DNA of 64,000 nt from Stratiolaelaps scimitus (Eukaryota; Arthropoda; Arachnida; Mesostigmata; Laelapidae): contig JABWDB010000001.1 in the NCBI GenBank assembly GCA_019614645.1, positions 26,777,501-26,841,500 of the forward strand, in the 5' to 3' direction. A program made the translations under genes and the position numbers. Shown piece after piece: positions 46,901 through 58,653 of this stretch. Numbering within the stretch: the first letter of the stretch is position 1; each line of letters begins with the position of its first letter. Below the pieces are notes generated by a model. That model did not search any database. It saw nothing but the letters and a program-made list of their open reading frames with translations, and was not told the DNA's origin.

Positions 46901-49900
46901 CTGCTTGCTGATGCATCAACACTTACAATGCAATATACTATAAGGCAACAAAGGCTAAAAGGAGCTACACTTGGGTTTTTTGTTACGTTTACCTAAATCG
47001 GCGCCACATGTTCCCAATTGGGCTACCCATTGAAACCTTCATTTAGTAATCAACAGCTCGTCTTTACCACCTCAACGCGCTCGACCCAGAGACAGCCATA
47101 GCCGGTTATTCCTCATATATAGCTAGATTGACGCAAGGGCCGCAATAAAATCGTCGCTCCTTATGATGTGTGAAGCATAGAAAGAGATAGTGATGAGATC
47201 TCGGGTTGTGTGCACCGACGTAAACTCGCGAAATCTGCTACAGGACACCCGCTGCTAGTGTGAGATGCATCGCTTGCACCTCGAGGACATAGCCTCAATG
47301 ACAGCAACGATATACGCAAATAGCTTAGTTCGCGTTATGATAATGACTTGGCTTTACCGAGTTGCTCCTGCATCCACCGTCCTTCCATTTAGCCTCCCCC
47401 ATGCCATCAGATGTTAACCTCCGACGAGAATCCCCGCAAACCTCTATGTCTCACCGGCTTCAGCGCCTTCAGTCGCTATCTAGGTTACAACCAGTCGTCG
47501 ACGAGGAGAAGCAGCCGCAACACCCCCTCTTCGACCTGGGGACAGGCTATCGGAACAGCTTTTTCTATCCTGTTCACAGGCACCACGAGCCCCGAAGGCT
47601 TCGTAACCAGTTTTCCAGCCCTGACGGTCTCCGATTTCCCATTTCACTAAATTTCGCCCCACGCTCTTCGCCACAGCCACCTCACACGGAGCATCCCTCC
47701 CGGAAAAACCTCAACCCCACCAACAAAGAGCGGTGTCCTATTCCTCGTCAAAGAATATTGGCGACACAGCATGTTCGCCTACCGTTAGCGGCGCCGAATG
47801 CGCGGCCGCTTGTCTACCGTGGATGTGCGGTTGGCTAGAGGCAGTAGCAGGCGGCGATGGCAGTTCTCGAAGGAGTAGTTGTCGTAGTGGTTGTTGTCGT
47901 GTTGATAATGGTGGTCGTAGTATTAATCGCCCCAATTGGGCTGCAACGACGGCGAGCGAGGGTAGAGCAGAGTCGGCTTTCGTAGGTAGCTCCTACTGTA
48001 GGCGCAGCACGCCAACAGGCCAAGCTAAAGGCCAATCACAATCACTAACGACGAAGACGATGACGACTCCAGTGACGAAAGCGAAAATGAGTGAACTGAC
48101 ATTCGTGGTCCACCACCACCAGCGTCACTGCCCTATGCCCCTGCTCGAGTTGGCGACCCTGGACAGTGTGGCGGCCACTAGTTAGCGATACTCGTCAAAG
48201 CTGCTGCAGCTTCCACCGTCATAGCGGGCGCAGCGGTCTCTGCCTCCACGAGTGCCACCTTCACCGTCTCCACCGGCCCAGTCATTCGGGTCCCCATTTA
48301 GTCGTCGCCCTAACCAACCGACGAAACGGCCAACCAGCCACTACTTCGCCGCTGTCATTGCAAAGCCACCGGCGAACGAGACCGACAGCGCGAGCGGCGA
48401 CGGAAGCACGCACGAACGAACGACCGAGCCTTCTACGTAACTAGAAAATAATTAATTGTGTAGCCACAGCGATGGGAGAGGAGGTGAACGAGGCGTTGAA
48501 CGATAGCAGCAGTACGCGACGAAAGAGGTACACAACGAACGCACGCGAACGTACGTACGCGCGCTTATGCATGTGTGTATGTTTATTGGCACATATGCGG
48601 ACATGAAGCAATACCCAGATATGTGTGTGCGCAAAAGAGGAACCCATAAAGAACACTTGCGCAGTGCCACCGCCGCAGTGCAGGGCCCAACGATGGGTTA
48701 ACAGTATAATAAGGACGCACGCAGTATTGCTAGCTAAGGTAAACAACTATCAACTGGGTCAATTAACGAATCTGAGTATCTGAAGATGAATTGACTGTCG
48801 CCGAAAGGCCAATGTCGCGAAACGGACACAGACAATCTTGACAGAACAATCCTCACCGACGGTGGACATTGATTACAGTCGATTGTTGTCCGTTAGCTGG
48901 CATGAGCAAGTGTTGAACTACGCATGTACATAATTTTACGATGACGACGTTAATGACAGTAGAATATGATGATGTCAATGACATACGCGGTCCATGCGGA
49001 TAGATATTATCAAACGATGATTAAGTTTCCCATCACGCAGTTTGCATACCCAAGCGTGCGAGCAAGCGCAGTAATCACTGGGTGGCGAGCCTGAAGAAAT
49101 TTGCTAGGAGAACAATGTGCGGAATCGCGTTTTTGCTTCGATTAATGCGCTTCGTTCTTCGATCGAAAGGCTTCTGGTAATTAATTTTTGTCCACTTCCG
49201 ATAAAGTCTGTGGTTGACGCTAAATAAGTTCTAACAACCACCTGGTTTTTTGGTGGTTGTTGCACTCGAGCTGTTGCTGTCTGTCAAACCATCAATATCT
49301 CCATATTGCACTCCGCCCTATATGGAAGACCAGAGCACGCATAAATACACACGTATCATACATACATAACGAGATATGGATCCATTGCTGCATTCGCCCG
49401 ATGGCACACAATCGAATTCGTATATATATATATATATATATATCATTTGATCAATTGATCCATGGGCGGAAGGTATATAGTAGGACCGACAACCCGAGTT
49501 CGCGTAACCTAATCGAGTATCCGATGGAAGGATGGCCCGACCAGGCCTGAGCCGACAGATAGGGAGAGAGGTTTTTCTTGCCAACATGGAACTACCGCCG
49601 GTTCACCGGTATGAACCTTTTTCTCGTCCCCAGCCACTCCCATGCTGCGTCCAGCAGAGCACACACTCCTATGACGAGTCTAGCCTATCCGCCCAGCTAC
49701 CTCTGGAGGCCACCACCACCACCAGGAGCAAGCACCCCCTCACAATAGTGGCAGTGGTAAATTGGACCCGTTCAGTAACAACAACGACAACAACAGCTAG
49801 TGCTTCGCCCCTGCCGCGAACAACACCAACAACCGTATTTACAAAGACTCTAGACTCGTCAATCGCCCCACTGTACGATGGGTTGAACAAGAAACTGATA

Positions 49901-51420
49901 GCTCCAGATCGTGCATTTCGATTTCGCTCCCTTCGACAGCAGGTGTTTTCATACACAGCATCCCCTAAGCCGTAGTGCCGCAACAGCTTCAACTTCATAT
50001 TGCAATTGAATTTACAGACAAGAATAGAACAGATTTGGAGGTGATCGCAACAGTAGACAAATCCGGCGCTATATCCGGCAAATGAGAAGCACACTACTGG
50101 TACAGTTGGGTATAATACATGTACGATAATAAAAAGAAACCTACAACAATTGTAATAAAAATAATAAATAATAGGCATTATAATTAAAGCCTCTTTTGGC
50201 ACTTGAGAAATCTGTCACGGTGTGGCTCGTGGTATCAATTGAGCCCCTTTGAAAATGATTAATGAGTTCATTCGTAGAATTATACTATTATAGATATATG
50301 ATTGGTTCGTAGCAGTTGTAACAGCGGGCAGGACGCGTTTTTCTTCCTCTTTGGCGTAGACATTATCGCGATGAAGAGCTCAAACGGCTGCTGTGTTTAG
50401 GCTACTTCAAAGTACGTTAGTTAATTAATAAAACATTAATAAAACAGTGCTGCTAAGTGTTGTGTAACGAGCAATGTCCTCTGTTCGTAGAATAATAGCT
50501 CAGCAAGGGAGAGAGAGAGAGGCTGACCTCGTCTACAGATTTGTCGCTACTCGCAGCAGTGCTACGCCGTTCACATGTCAATGTCGTCCGATGTATTCGA
50601 TGCTGCTTCGCCTCTCCTGAAGAGACAATGATGGGAACATAATGGGGGATGTACTTGGCGGTAGGCAAGAAACCATGTCATTGGCGTCCTCGTTATAATG
50701 TATCTGCGTCTTGAGTCCCGTTCGCAGTTTGTCCTATAACTAGTGGTTCCAGTGTGGGGCTCCTATATGGAACATAAGAGCTCCATCTCCATTGCACTGA
50801 ATAAGGGCGTACAACCGTTGTTCGCTGGCTAAATCTAACGTGAGGAGCAGGACAACCCGAGACAACTATCCAAGGACGACTATGTCGGAATCCCTAAACT
50901 GGCAGCTGTGCTTAGACTTCAACGGTCGAGTGAACCGTTCTCACCATCTATCAGGCAATTGTTCTCTTTATCTGTTACAACGCCATCTCAGTCCAGTTAT
51001 TGTACAATGAGGCAGATTGCCAAGAAATACTATTGTCCCGTGACCCTCAGTTCTGTCTGTCGAAGAAGGCCAAAAAATCAAATTGTGAATAGAAAAAAAT
51101 ATATATTTAACGTTGCTTTGAAGTATTCACTGTTTACCAGTAACATTTAGGGGGGTTTCTAAATTTGTAATCGTAATCGTTTATTAACTTTTAGTTCAGC
51201 AACCAATGTTACCGTTCTGTTCTGCACAATTTGGCCATATATGAATTTATATGAAATAATATATGCGCATATATAAATTGGCCGCAATGAACAATAAAAG
51301 GCCGAGGTTATTATACATTTTGTAAATAATGCAGATATGGTGGCAAATATAATACATGGTTTTAGAGTATTGTACCCATTATACGATAAAAAAAATGTTA
51401 TACGATAAAACCTTCACAAA
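42994..51420 (-). other. Dlg5 putative intron 1, proximal part
   Basis: No recognisable exon or gene. Just upstream of exon 2, at 43113, a good donor sequence (CCACAG/GTAACA) follows an open stretch that includes RRRDVIESLQITWPQ in the phase needed for exon 2; an extra short exon here is possible but its acceptor is unclear. GC-rich patches occur at 44.1-46.4 and 47.3-48.5 kb. TA arrays lie at 43525-43542, 43944-43971 and 49423-49442, and a (CA)n run at 45986-46000. Confidence 0.45.
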
Positions 51421-52075
51421 GGCTTCCGCCTTCGTAGAGGAATCTGGTCCTCTGTCAGATACTCAGTATGGACGCAGACGTTTGCTCTCAGATCTACTCT
51501 GCGTCTAGACATTCAGTATGGATTCCGTCACTGTTCTCCTGTTCCACGGAGTCAGCCCTGTGTGACATAATAGAGTCCATCCGCCGTAGCTGGTTTCCTC
51601 GACGTTTCCAAGGCCTTTGATTCCTTACAACATGATATTCTATTAACTATTTTGTCAGGTATGGGATTCGACAACAGGTCATGGCAGATGGTTTTCATCT
51701 TATTCAACTAACAGGTCGGGAACGTCCTCTTCGACAGAGTCGCTGCTAGGATATTTCCTACGTTTTCCCTATAGATCAATGCTAATCTATTTTCTATAGC
51801 TAATAACTTCTCATTCTCGAGAGCTGTCTCATTCGCCTATGGCACAACTATTTTACTACGGATGAACAAGCTGGCAAATGCTGGCTATGTTGCCACAATT
51901 AATAATAGTCTCCAAAATGTTTCGAGAGCATTTTCTTCCCTTTGTCTGTCCCTCAACGTGTCCAAAACGAAGTTTATATTGTTTCGGCGGGCCGATCTCA
52001 TGTCCACGAGGGTAAAGGTGAAGTTTCCTAGTTGGGTCCTAGGTTGGACCCCACGCCGTCAAACATCGTTTTAAG
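51421..52075 (+). pseudogene. decayed LINE reverse transcriptase, CR1/Jockey type
   Basis: Fragments of a non-LTR reverse transcriptase appear in order but with stops and shifts. QYGFRH (about 51510) corresponds to the QHGFR motif, FLDVSKAFDSLQHDILL (about 51595) to palm motif A with its catalytic Asp, FAYGTTILL (51830) to a damaged F/YADD box whose aspartates are lost, and LSLNVSKTKFILF (51950) to the LN-x-KTK-x-F motif. Loss of the YADD aspartates alone makes it inactive. It lies antisense to Dlg5 in its intron 1. Confidence 0.7.
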
Positions 52076-52106
52076 TCGTCCACTACAGAAGGACGTGAAG
52101 TGAACC

Positions 52107-53060
52107 ACACTACTCTTCGCGGTTTTAGTCTCTGACCTGCCGAAAGTGCTCCAGGATCGGCACCCGACATTAAAAGTGCTCATCTATGCTGACGATCTGG
52201 TTCTCTACTGTACCAACAGGCGCCACAAGCAACAGGCACTCGGGACTCTGAAAACCAAGGTAGAAAGTCTCGTATTCCAGATCAACACGGTCAAGACCGT
52301 GGGCATGAAATTCCGTCGAGGGGGCCGTCTCGCCAAAGGGGACTACTTCATGCTATACAAATCGCAGATAACCCCCACAAACCGATTTTGCTACCTAAGA
52401 TTCAGACTGCCAACGAACGGGTGACCACGTCCGGGAAAGGGTCCGCAAAGCACTCGCAGGCAGCCGACAGATCAAGTCTCCCCACAAGCTATCACTCCGA
52501 ACGGCGTTCTCCCTGTTATGTTTCGACATAACGGTTGATCCAATGGCCTCTTACGGTGTCCGACTCATTTGGAATGACCTCAAGGAGTCCGACCTCGCGA
52601 AGCTGGACGGAGCGAAATCCAGCTTTCTGAAGAGGGTACTCTGCCTGCCGGCCAGCAGCACCAAAGCGCCTCTAATGGCAGTTACGCGTAAATTCGTGGA
52701 GGAGCTCAAGGAACGCTTCCACCTGCCCGAGACGGATGCATACCAGACACACATCGAAGGTTCCCGCAGAAAGATTGATAACCTAGAAGCGGGCTGCTAC
52801 CAAACAACAGCGATGACTTCAGATGCTTGGAAGAACTGCTCGCCGGAACCTGATAACTATTATAGATTCGCGGTGCCGGCTTCCACCACTTCGCCTGCAC
52901 GTCCGAGAATTTCCACGATCCGGGCCCAGCCTGCACATGTAGATTCTGTTGGGATGCGTGCCCCAGGTACCATCTCAGCACCTGCCAAGCAGAGAGATAT
53001 CTAGTCTGGGATGAATCCAGCGCAATTCTCTTATGGCGACATTGTCAAGGCAACGAACCC
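52107..53060 (+). pseudogene. second LINE remnant: RT YADD box, thumb and C-terminal Cys/His motif
   Basis: The piece starts with LFAVLVSDLPKVLQ, then VLIYADDLVLYC, the RT catalytic box, in one frame until a stop at 52422-52424. After a frameshift it resumes with ASYGVRLIWNDL and KSSFLKRVLCLPASS, matching the FLKRALGL-type thumb of a distinct LINE family. A further shift exposes CTCRFCWDACPRYHLSTC near 52945-53000, a Cys/His zinc-binding tail. It differs in type from the fragment immediately upstream, so two elements abut here. Multiple disruptions show it is dead. Confidence 0.7.
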
Positions 53061-55820
53061 AATGGTTGACCCGACGAACTACCGGAAAAAGTACTGCAGT
53101 AATAGGGCCTTGGCATCGAATCTCGTTCATTCAGCGCCCACCTGTCGGCTTTAAAGCCCAATCGCATCCCAAAATGGTATCTATTAACAAGGAGGTAAAG
53201 GGTTTGTTGGTTTATTAAAGGAGCAGCAGTTTTCAGGTGTATGTATCTTGTTACATAGGACTTAAATACTTTACATTGCAGTGTCCCTTGGGCTCTTTTG
53301 TGATTGCCATTTAGCTATGCACTGAAGAGGGCTGAGAAGCCGCACGATAGCCCTGCAGTAGCCCCTCCCCCCGTTCAAAATTTCCATCTGCCAACAAACG
53401 TAAGTGCAGTGAATTGAAGTCAAGTCGGTCTCCAACACGAACCCCTCGAGAATGGCATGCCCCTAAGCTTTGAAGACATGTTTTGCAGACACGAGTTACC
53501 CACAAGCCAGCCAGCTAAGGGTTAGGGGGGCTAACCAAAAATCAGACATGCAGCGCTCTCTTCCTGCTGCTACCGCTGCCGACTGCGGAAGAGGAGCACG
53601 CGCCTCTCTGCCAGTTTCCTCACTCCCGTATCAACATCATGAATCGACATGCAGGAGGCAGGAAGGACGTGCTTCCCGAAGTGCCCTTCTCCGGATGGAG
53701 TGCGGAGGATCCCGTGTCACCGTGTGGCGTGACGACCTTCCGAGCAGCCGGCGAGCTCTGTAGACGCACGCGACGTCATAGAGCGACGCACCGAGAGAAG
53801 GAGAGAGGATGTTATCCGGCGAGCACCGCTCCGCGTTTTAAAGTCGCGCTTTGCTGACGCCGACCGTGTTTCGGAGCCATTTGGTCAGGTAGCGACCCCT
53901 TCCCTCGGCTCCTTATGGTTTCTCCGCATCCGAACGACGTCGCCAGCAACCGACTCACTTCTGCCGCGCACGCAAGCCCGCCAGTGAGACCCTCGTTGAC
54001 GTAAGCCCCCAACATTTGCTGCTACACTTCTAGCATAGTCGTCCATCAGGGCTTGAAGGGGTGAAACGACAAAGCTGGCGAGAACAGGGCATCCATGGAC
54101 GGAAGGCAGACGAGCGGTCGGGGAACCGTCGGTTGGAAACTTTAGGGGAAAACGGCCCAGCGGCAGAGGCAGGACAAGAGCGTCAGTCAGTGTCGGGCAG
54201 CCTTCGGGTGGCAGACGAGCCAACCGAATCCCGTAGCCGTCCCTCGAACACGTCCCTGACGAAGTCGAAACAACGAAACGCAGCAGCGGGAACAACGCCA
54301 ACAGCAGTAGTACCAGAAAGAGTATGGGTTGTTGCCGGTGCCGTTTGCGCCGTCGGCCACCACCGCGATATCACCTCCCCCCCCCCCCCGCACATACGAG
54401 TGTCTCCAAGAGCAGAAAAACCGAAAACTAACCCGATCTCAACTCCTCGGCTTCGGCCGGGCCTTGGTCCGCTGCTCGTCGAGCGACATCGAGAAGGGGG
54501 GACAAAATGCGGCTGGCGTCACTGAATCGGCGGGCAGGCCCCCATGCAGGGCGCAAACGGAAACGAGCAAAAACAGACGAAGAAGAAGTAATCTAATTTC
54601 ACCCCGTCGGCGCCGATTTGTCTCCTTAGACAATATAGGCAGACAGCCGATGTAGGCGACTCCTGCCACTGCTGCACAATCCATGCAATGTCACACAAGA
54701 ACACGAATATCGTACGCGTACCTATAGGGAAGCCCTGCGGAGCCTACGGACAACCAACGGTAACTGAGTTGCCGGACGACAGCTGGAAACCCAAATAAGA
54801 AACGTCGCCAGCAGCAATAAGAACAGCAGGAGAAGGAGCGGAGGAAGGCCAACTCATCTCGGCGACCTTCCCGTTGTTGTCAGTTACAAGAATCAAAACA
54901 GGCAGAAGAACACCTCGTAAACGTCGACATTGACATGGCTGCGCATCGTGAGACAGCCAGCCTGCGATGAAGGCGTACTACCGATGGAACGATCACGAGA
55001 TGCCGCTTAATATGAATAGATTAGAATGGAGTGATACTATCGCGGATCGGAATATATCGACCTGTCGACTCGAGGGCGCCATATAATTCTTGGATAAGCA
55101 GAACTTGAAAACTGGAACGGAAACCTAACGAAACTCGCGGAACTAGCAGTTGTGGTAAGAGGACAATACCCATGACGAAGATTACACTACGCTGGTTAAC
55201 AATCGCTATAGGGAATTTGTTCATGGCAACACTCACCTGATGCTCGACCTCACAAGTACACATCGTCATTTATTAATATATTAAAATATACCATTGTATA
55301 TTTTCGTTAGGTACGTTTTGGTATTTAGGACGAGGAGCGGTAAAGCACGTTACGAAATAGCTTAACAACAGCTGAGACGTATGATTAAGTCAATGTGGTT
55401 TATGTAAATTTGTTCTACAATAGCATATCCCCGATGGCAATCGTATTCAAATTCACTACCGCGATGTTGGCGGTAGTGGTAGAGGATTATCGTGTGAATC
55501 ACCGATCTTATGGATTATTGTTACTGATTACGTCAATGTCGCCAACACAACTGGTGGTATATATATTATATATATATATATAGACCAAGAGCTTCCTGTA
55601 TCGGATATATCCAATCGGCTGAATCGGAGCACCCCACACGTATCTAGGTTGCGAAACATCTGAATATCATATTTTTATATTTCTCTGCTATATTAGATCG
55701 GCATTGTTAAAATATATTAATGTTCGGCTTAGATCTGAGATAGAATGAGATTTGTTAGGCAAGCCCTGATAGGAAATGGCTCAAGGTAAGAATAGATAGC
55801 CTATGAATTATATTTTAGAG
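53061..55820. other. Dlg5 putative intron 1, GC-rich middle part
   Basis: 53.5-54.7 kb is GC- and CpG-rich with overlapping low-complexity frames on both strands and a run of 14 C near 54379-54392; no domains are recognisable. The rest is AT-richer with a TA array at about 55558-55582. A CATCAG/GTGAGT donor-like site on the minus strand near 55238 has no convincing acceptor upstream of it. Confidence 0.45.
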
Positions 55821-56150
55821 GGTAATTAGGTAAAACATAATTTCTCTCGTGTATTTCCTGATTTGATACAATATCAGGGAAAGCTCTTTTGTGGTAATTT
55901 TGATGTCTGTGACAAATAGTGCTGTCAATCGGACCATTAACAAGTCGTTTTTTTTGGAGATTCGAGTTGTCGTGTTCGAGACATACACTAAGCCCTAGGT
56001 ATGTTACTGCCACAGAAGCCAACGGAGCTCCATGTAATTGCTTTGGGATGGAACGTAAACCACTGGGAGATGTCATTTTAGTGGATATAACTTTAAAAAA
56101 GGTACAGTCCACACAATGTATTAAAGTCTATGGAGCCGATGAAAGCACTC
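55821..56150 (-). pseudogene. LINE remnant, RT connection region
   Basis: A 103-codon minus-strand frame contains CTFFKVISTK, PKQLHGAPLASVAVTYLGLS, which fits the pattern of non-LTR retrotransposons after the YADD box (K-C-x-x-x-F, then LHG-x-x-L and V-x-YLG). Upstream in the same frame there is a stop, and downstream the sequence loses similarity. It lies in intron 1 of Dlg5, same strand. Moderately sure of the class, not of the family. Confidence 0.45.
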
Positions 56151-58350
56151 TTATATCAATCTCGATAAACTAGAAGAGCTCTCGATTCCGTAATTTTCGG
56201 GTGCGAGGCATACGAGAGCAAATCAAGCGACCTAGTTGTAATATGTGCTTCAATCTCAGGGGCCATACGGTACCGAATAAGGTACTAAGGTATCTACAGA
56301 GTAGATTGTCGGAGTAGATTGCTATTCAATTTAACTGGTGTTGATGGTCGCGTATTCCACGAATACAGGCACTCCTATATGCAGTGCTTCAAATACTGCT
56401 TGTTAATCCGTATGTGCTCATCTATTATGGGACAGCTCGTACTGCCGCTCCTGTGATCTCATTATTTTTGCACACAGACATTAAATACCAAAATCAACCT
56501 TACATAGGTTCTATCATATATATATATATATATATATACGCGACGGCTACATACTAAATAGCTAGATTCAGGGGGCTTTTGATGGCTGGGTCTCTCAATC
56601 ATTTGATCCTCATCTGCCGGTCGTAGTGGTGTCAGGTCTCCCAATGAAACATAACGAGCCTTTCAAGCCTAAAGAGGAAATAACTACTCTGCACTGTAAC
56701 GAGTCCATTGTTCACTACAAACTCTGCTCCTTGCAGGCTTTGTACACGAATGGCTTGCTCAAGCTGCGTTCGTCGCGTACCTGTGCACCATGAAGTCATT
56801 CATTCATAACAAACTTATAGTGATACACAAACGGCGTAACTAGGGGGGGGGGCGGGGATTAGGAAGTCAACGGTAAGAAAACATCTTTGCACAGAAAAGC
56901 AACCGGGAAAATTAGAGAAGAAGATGCACATCTTCTGCTGAAATGAAGGTCCGCCTTCACATTTTGCTAAATACAACGAATAAGTGCGTACGTAAGTTTG
57001 TTCAGGGCCGACCCAGTCTTCCAGTTACCACCGCGGCCCCCGCTTCGGGAGTACACTCGCGATAAATGAGCCGAGACGTCTGCCGTGTGTATGGCTTATA
57101 TTCGTTGTTTGTTGGCAGACGATGCGCTGCGGATGCATGAGTCTTCTCCAATTTCGGGCAACAGATGTCTCTCTCTCTCTCTCTCACGGTTCCACTCTTT
57201 AACTCTATACGTGGGAATACGTATGTGGAAGCCTCATTGCGTCACTGCCGAAGGGACACACACCTCATTACCCCTTCCAGAGTGAAGGTTCGCGAGGTAG
57301 ACAATTCGCGACCGCTCGTTGCCTGTTTAGCTTCAGCGAGAGAGCGGTCAGGCTATGCGTGTCGTGTTGTCCATGTTGCTGCTGCTGCTCGCTGGAGCAA
57401 CCCAGTAAATTAATCAGCTCTCGCAGCGTAAATTTTTGAAGACACGCTCAAAACATGTTGGGACGACAACCTCGCACGAAGGCTGATTACCAGCAGTGGA
57501 CAAAGGCGAGGCAGGAGGTCTGTTCCGACACGACACAAAATGATCCGGCCTGACCCGCTCGCAGTCACTGTGACCACCTGGAAGTCGAACCGTATGAGGT
57601 ACCCTACTCTGCTAGCATTGAGCAGCCTCGAAATTAGTTGTACGAACACGGCCGAGTGCAGGAGGGCTTTGAGAGAGCGAAAAGGAACGCCACACGCTAA
57701 CGACTCCTAAATGAGAGCAAAGCATGGCATGCGATCTGTGGCTTTGATGCGTGTCCACTGTCGTCATCCAATATATATATATATATATATATGAAATATT
57801 AACTACGTATTTAAGCAATGCCGTGTTTGTTAATTAACTAATTAACTAGCTACCACCAATTTGCATTCGTAGGTAAAACTCTGGTGATTTGTCTCACGAG
57901 TTGCTATTGTGTATTTTTTCAAATATATCATGAGTTATTCCTAAGGGACATGTCACAAAAACATAATAATAACAATAATAATAATAGTTTATAATAGTAA
58001 TTATAATGAGTTGACAATTTTAATAGACACGGTGTATACTACAATTCTCGTGTTCAACAATTCTGTTATATATGTGTGTGTACAAACAAATCGACCCCCT
58101 GATATTATTAGACATTATGACCACTGTGATATAATTTTAACCTATTTTTACTTCACGACAACTTGAGCTTTTTTCTCTAGTTGCAGTTCCGTCAATACAC
58201 CTCACTTGAATCGAATTGAGCATCGATCATTTATAGCGACAGTTCATCCGTCGACACTGTTCATGATCCTAATACATTCAATTGCTAGTGTGTTTGTATT
58301 TGCTCGCATTTTCATCTTTCCGCTGGTCTGGATAGTGTTCGTTCGCTTAC
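56151..58350 (-). other. Dlg5 putative intron 1, distal part
   Basis: No recognisable gene. TA arrays lie at about 56517-56538 and 57771-57792, a G-rich run at 56846-56859, and a (CT)n run near 57167-57186. The 3' edge at 58350 is the proposed donor GTAAGC of exon 1. Confidence 0.45.
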
Positions 58351-58653
58351 ACAGTCCCAAAGTGACGAGATCGCCCAGTCGTCGCCAAGCGACGAAGACG
58401 AGCTCGAGGTTGCCGCCATCGCGGCGAACTCGCACAAGCCCGATGCCGCTGTCTCCAGAGGAAAGGCACGAAATAGATCGCAGCCGTGATCGTCAATAGG
58501 CGAACAGCACTCCCTCTCAATCGCTCGAGGAGAGGGACAAGAACACGACGACGACGACGATGATTCCAAAGAACTCCTACTGCTGTTTCTACTGCTGCTA
58601 CTCCGGTACTCAGCAGCAGCGGTAAGACTGCTAAGCTCATCCATAGACTCCAT
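58351..58653 (-). CDS. Dlg5: candidate Dlg5 exon 1: Ser-rich N-terminus
   Basis: A minus-strand ATG at 58653 opens 101 codons starting MESMDELSSLTAAAEYRSSS, then an acidic/Cys patch, then SSSSSLGDDWAISSLWDC, ending exactly at a strong donor TGT/GTAAGC (58350) in phase 0, the phase needed by exon 2. Adding it brings the model to 1924 residues, close to other DLG5 proteins. The frame extends upstream to another ATG at 58740 with a hydrophobic stretch, which I regard as less likely. Ser-rich sequence precedes the coiled coil in vertebrate DLG5 too, but similarity is too weak to prove linkage across a 15-kb intron, and it could belong to another gene. Confidence 0.4.

Noticed and set aside
47362..48185. 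158- and 150-codon plus-strand frames in a GC-rich patch
   Set aside because: Overlapping frames of biased composition, no motif, no splice signals; likely noncoding GC-rich intron.
55021..55269. Minus-strand CATCAG/GTGAGT donor with an upstream short frame
   Set aside because: No acceptor or pyrimidine tract near the short frame and no coiled-coil character; not needed to keep Dlg5 phase.
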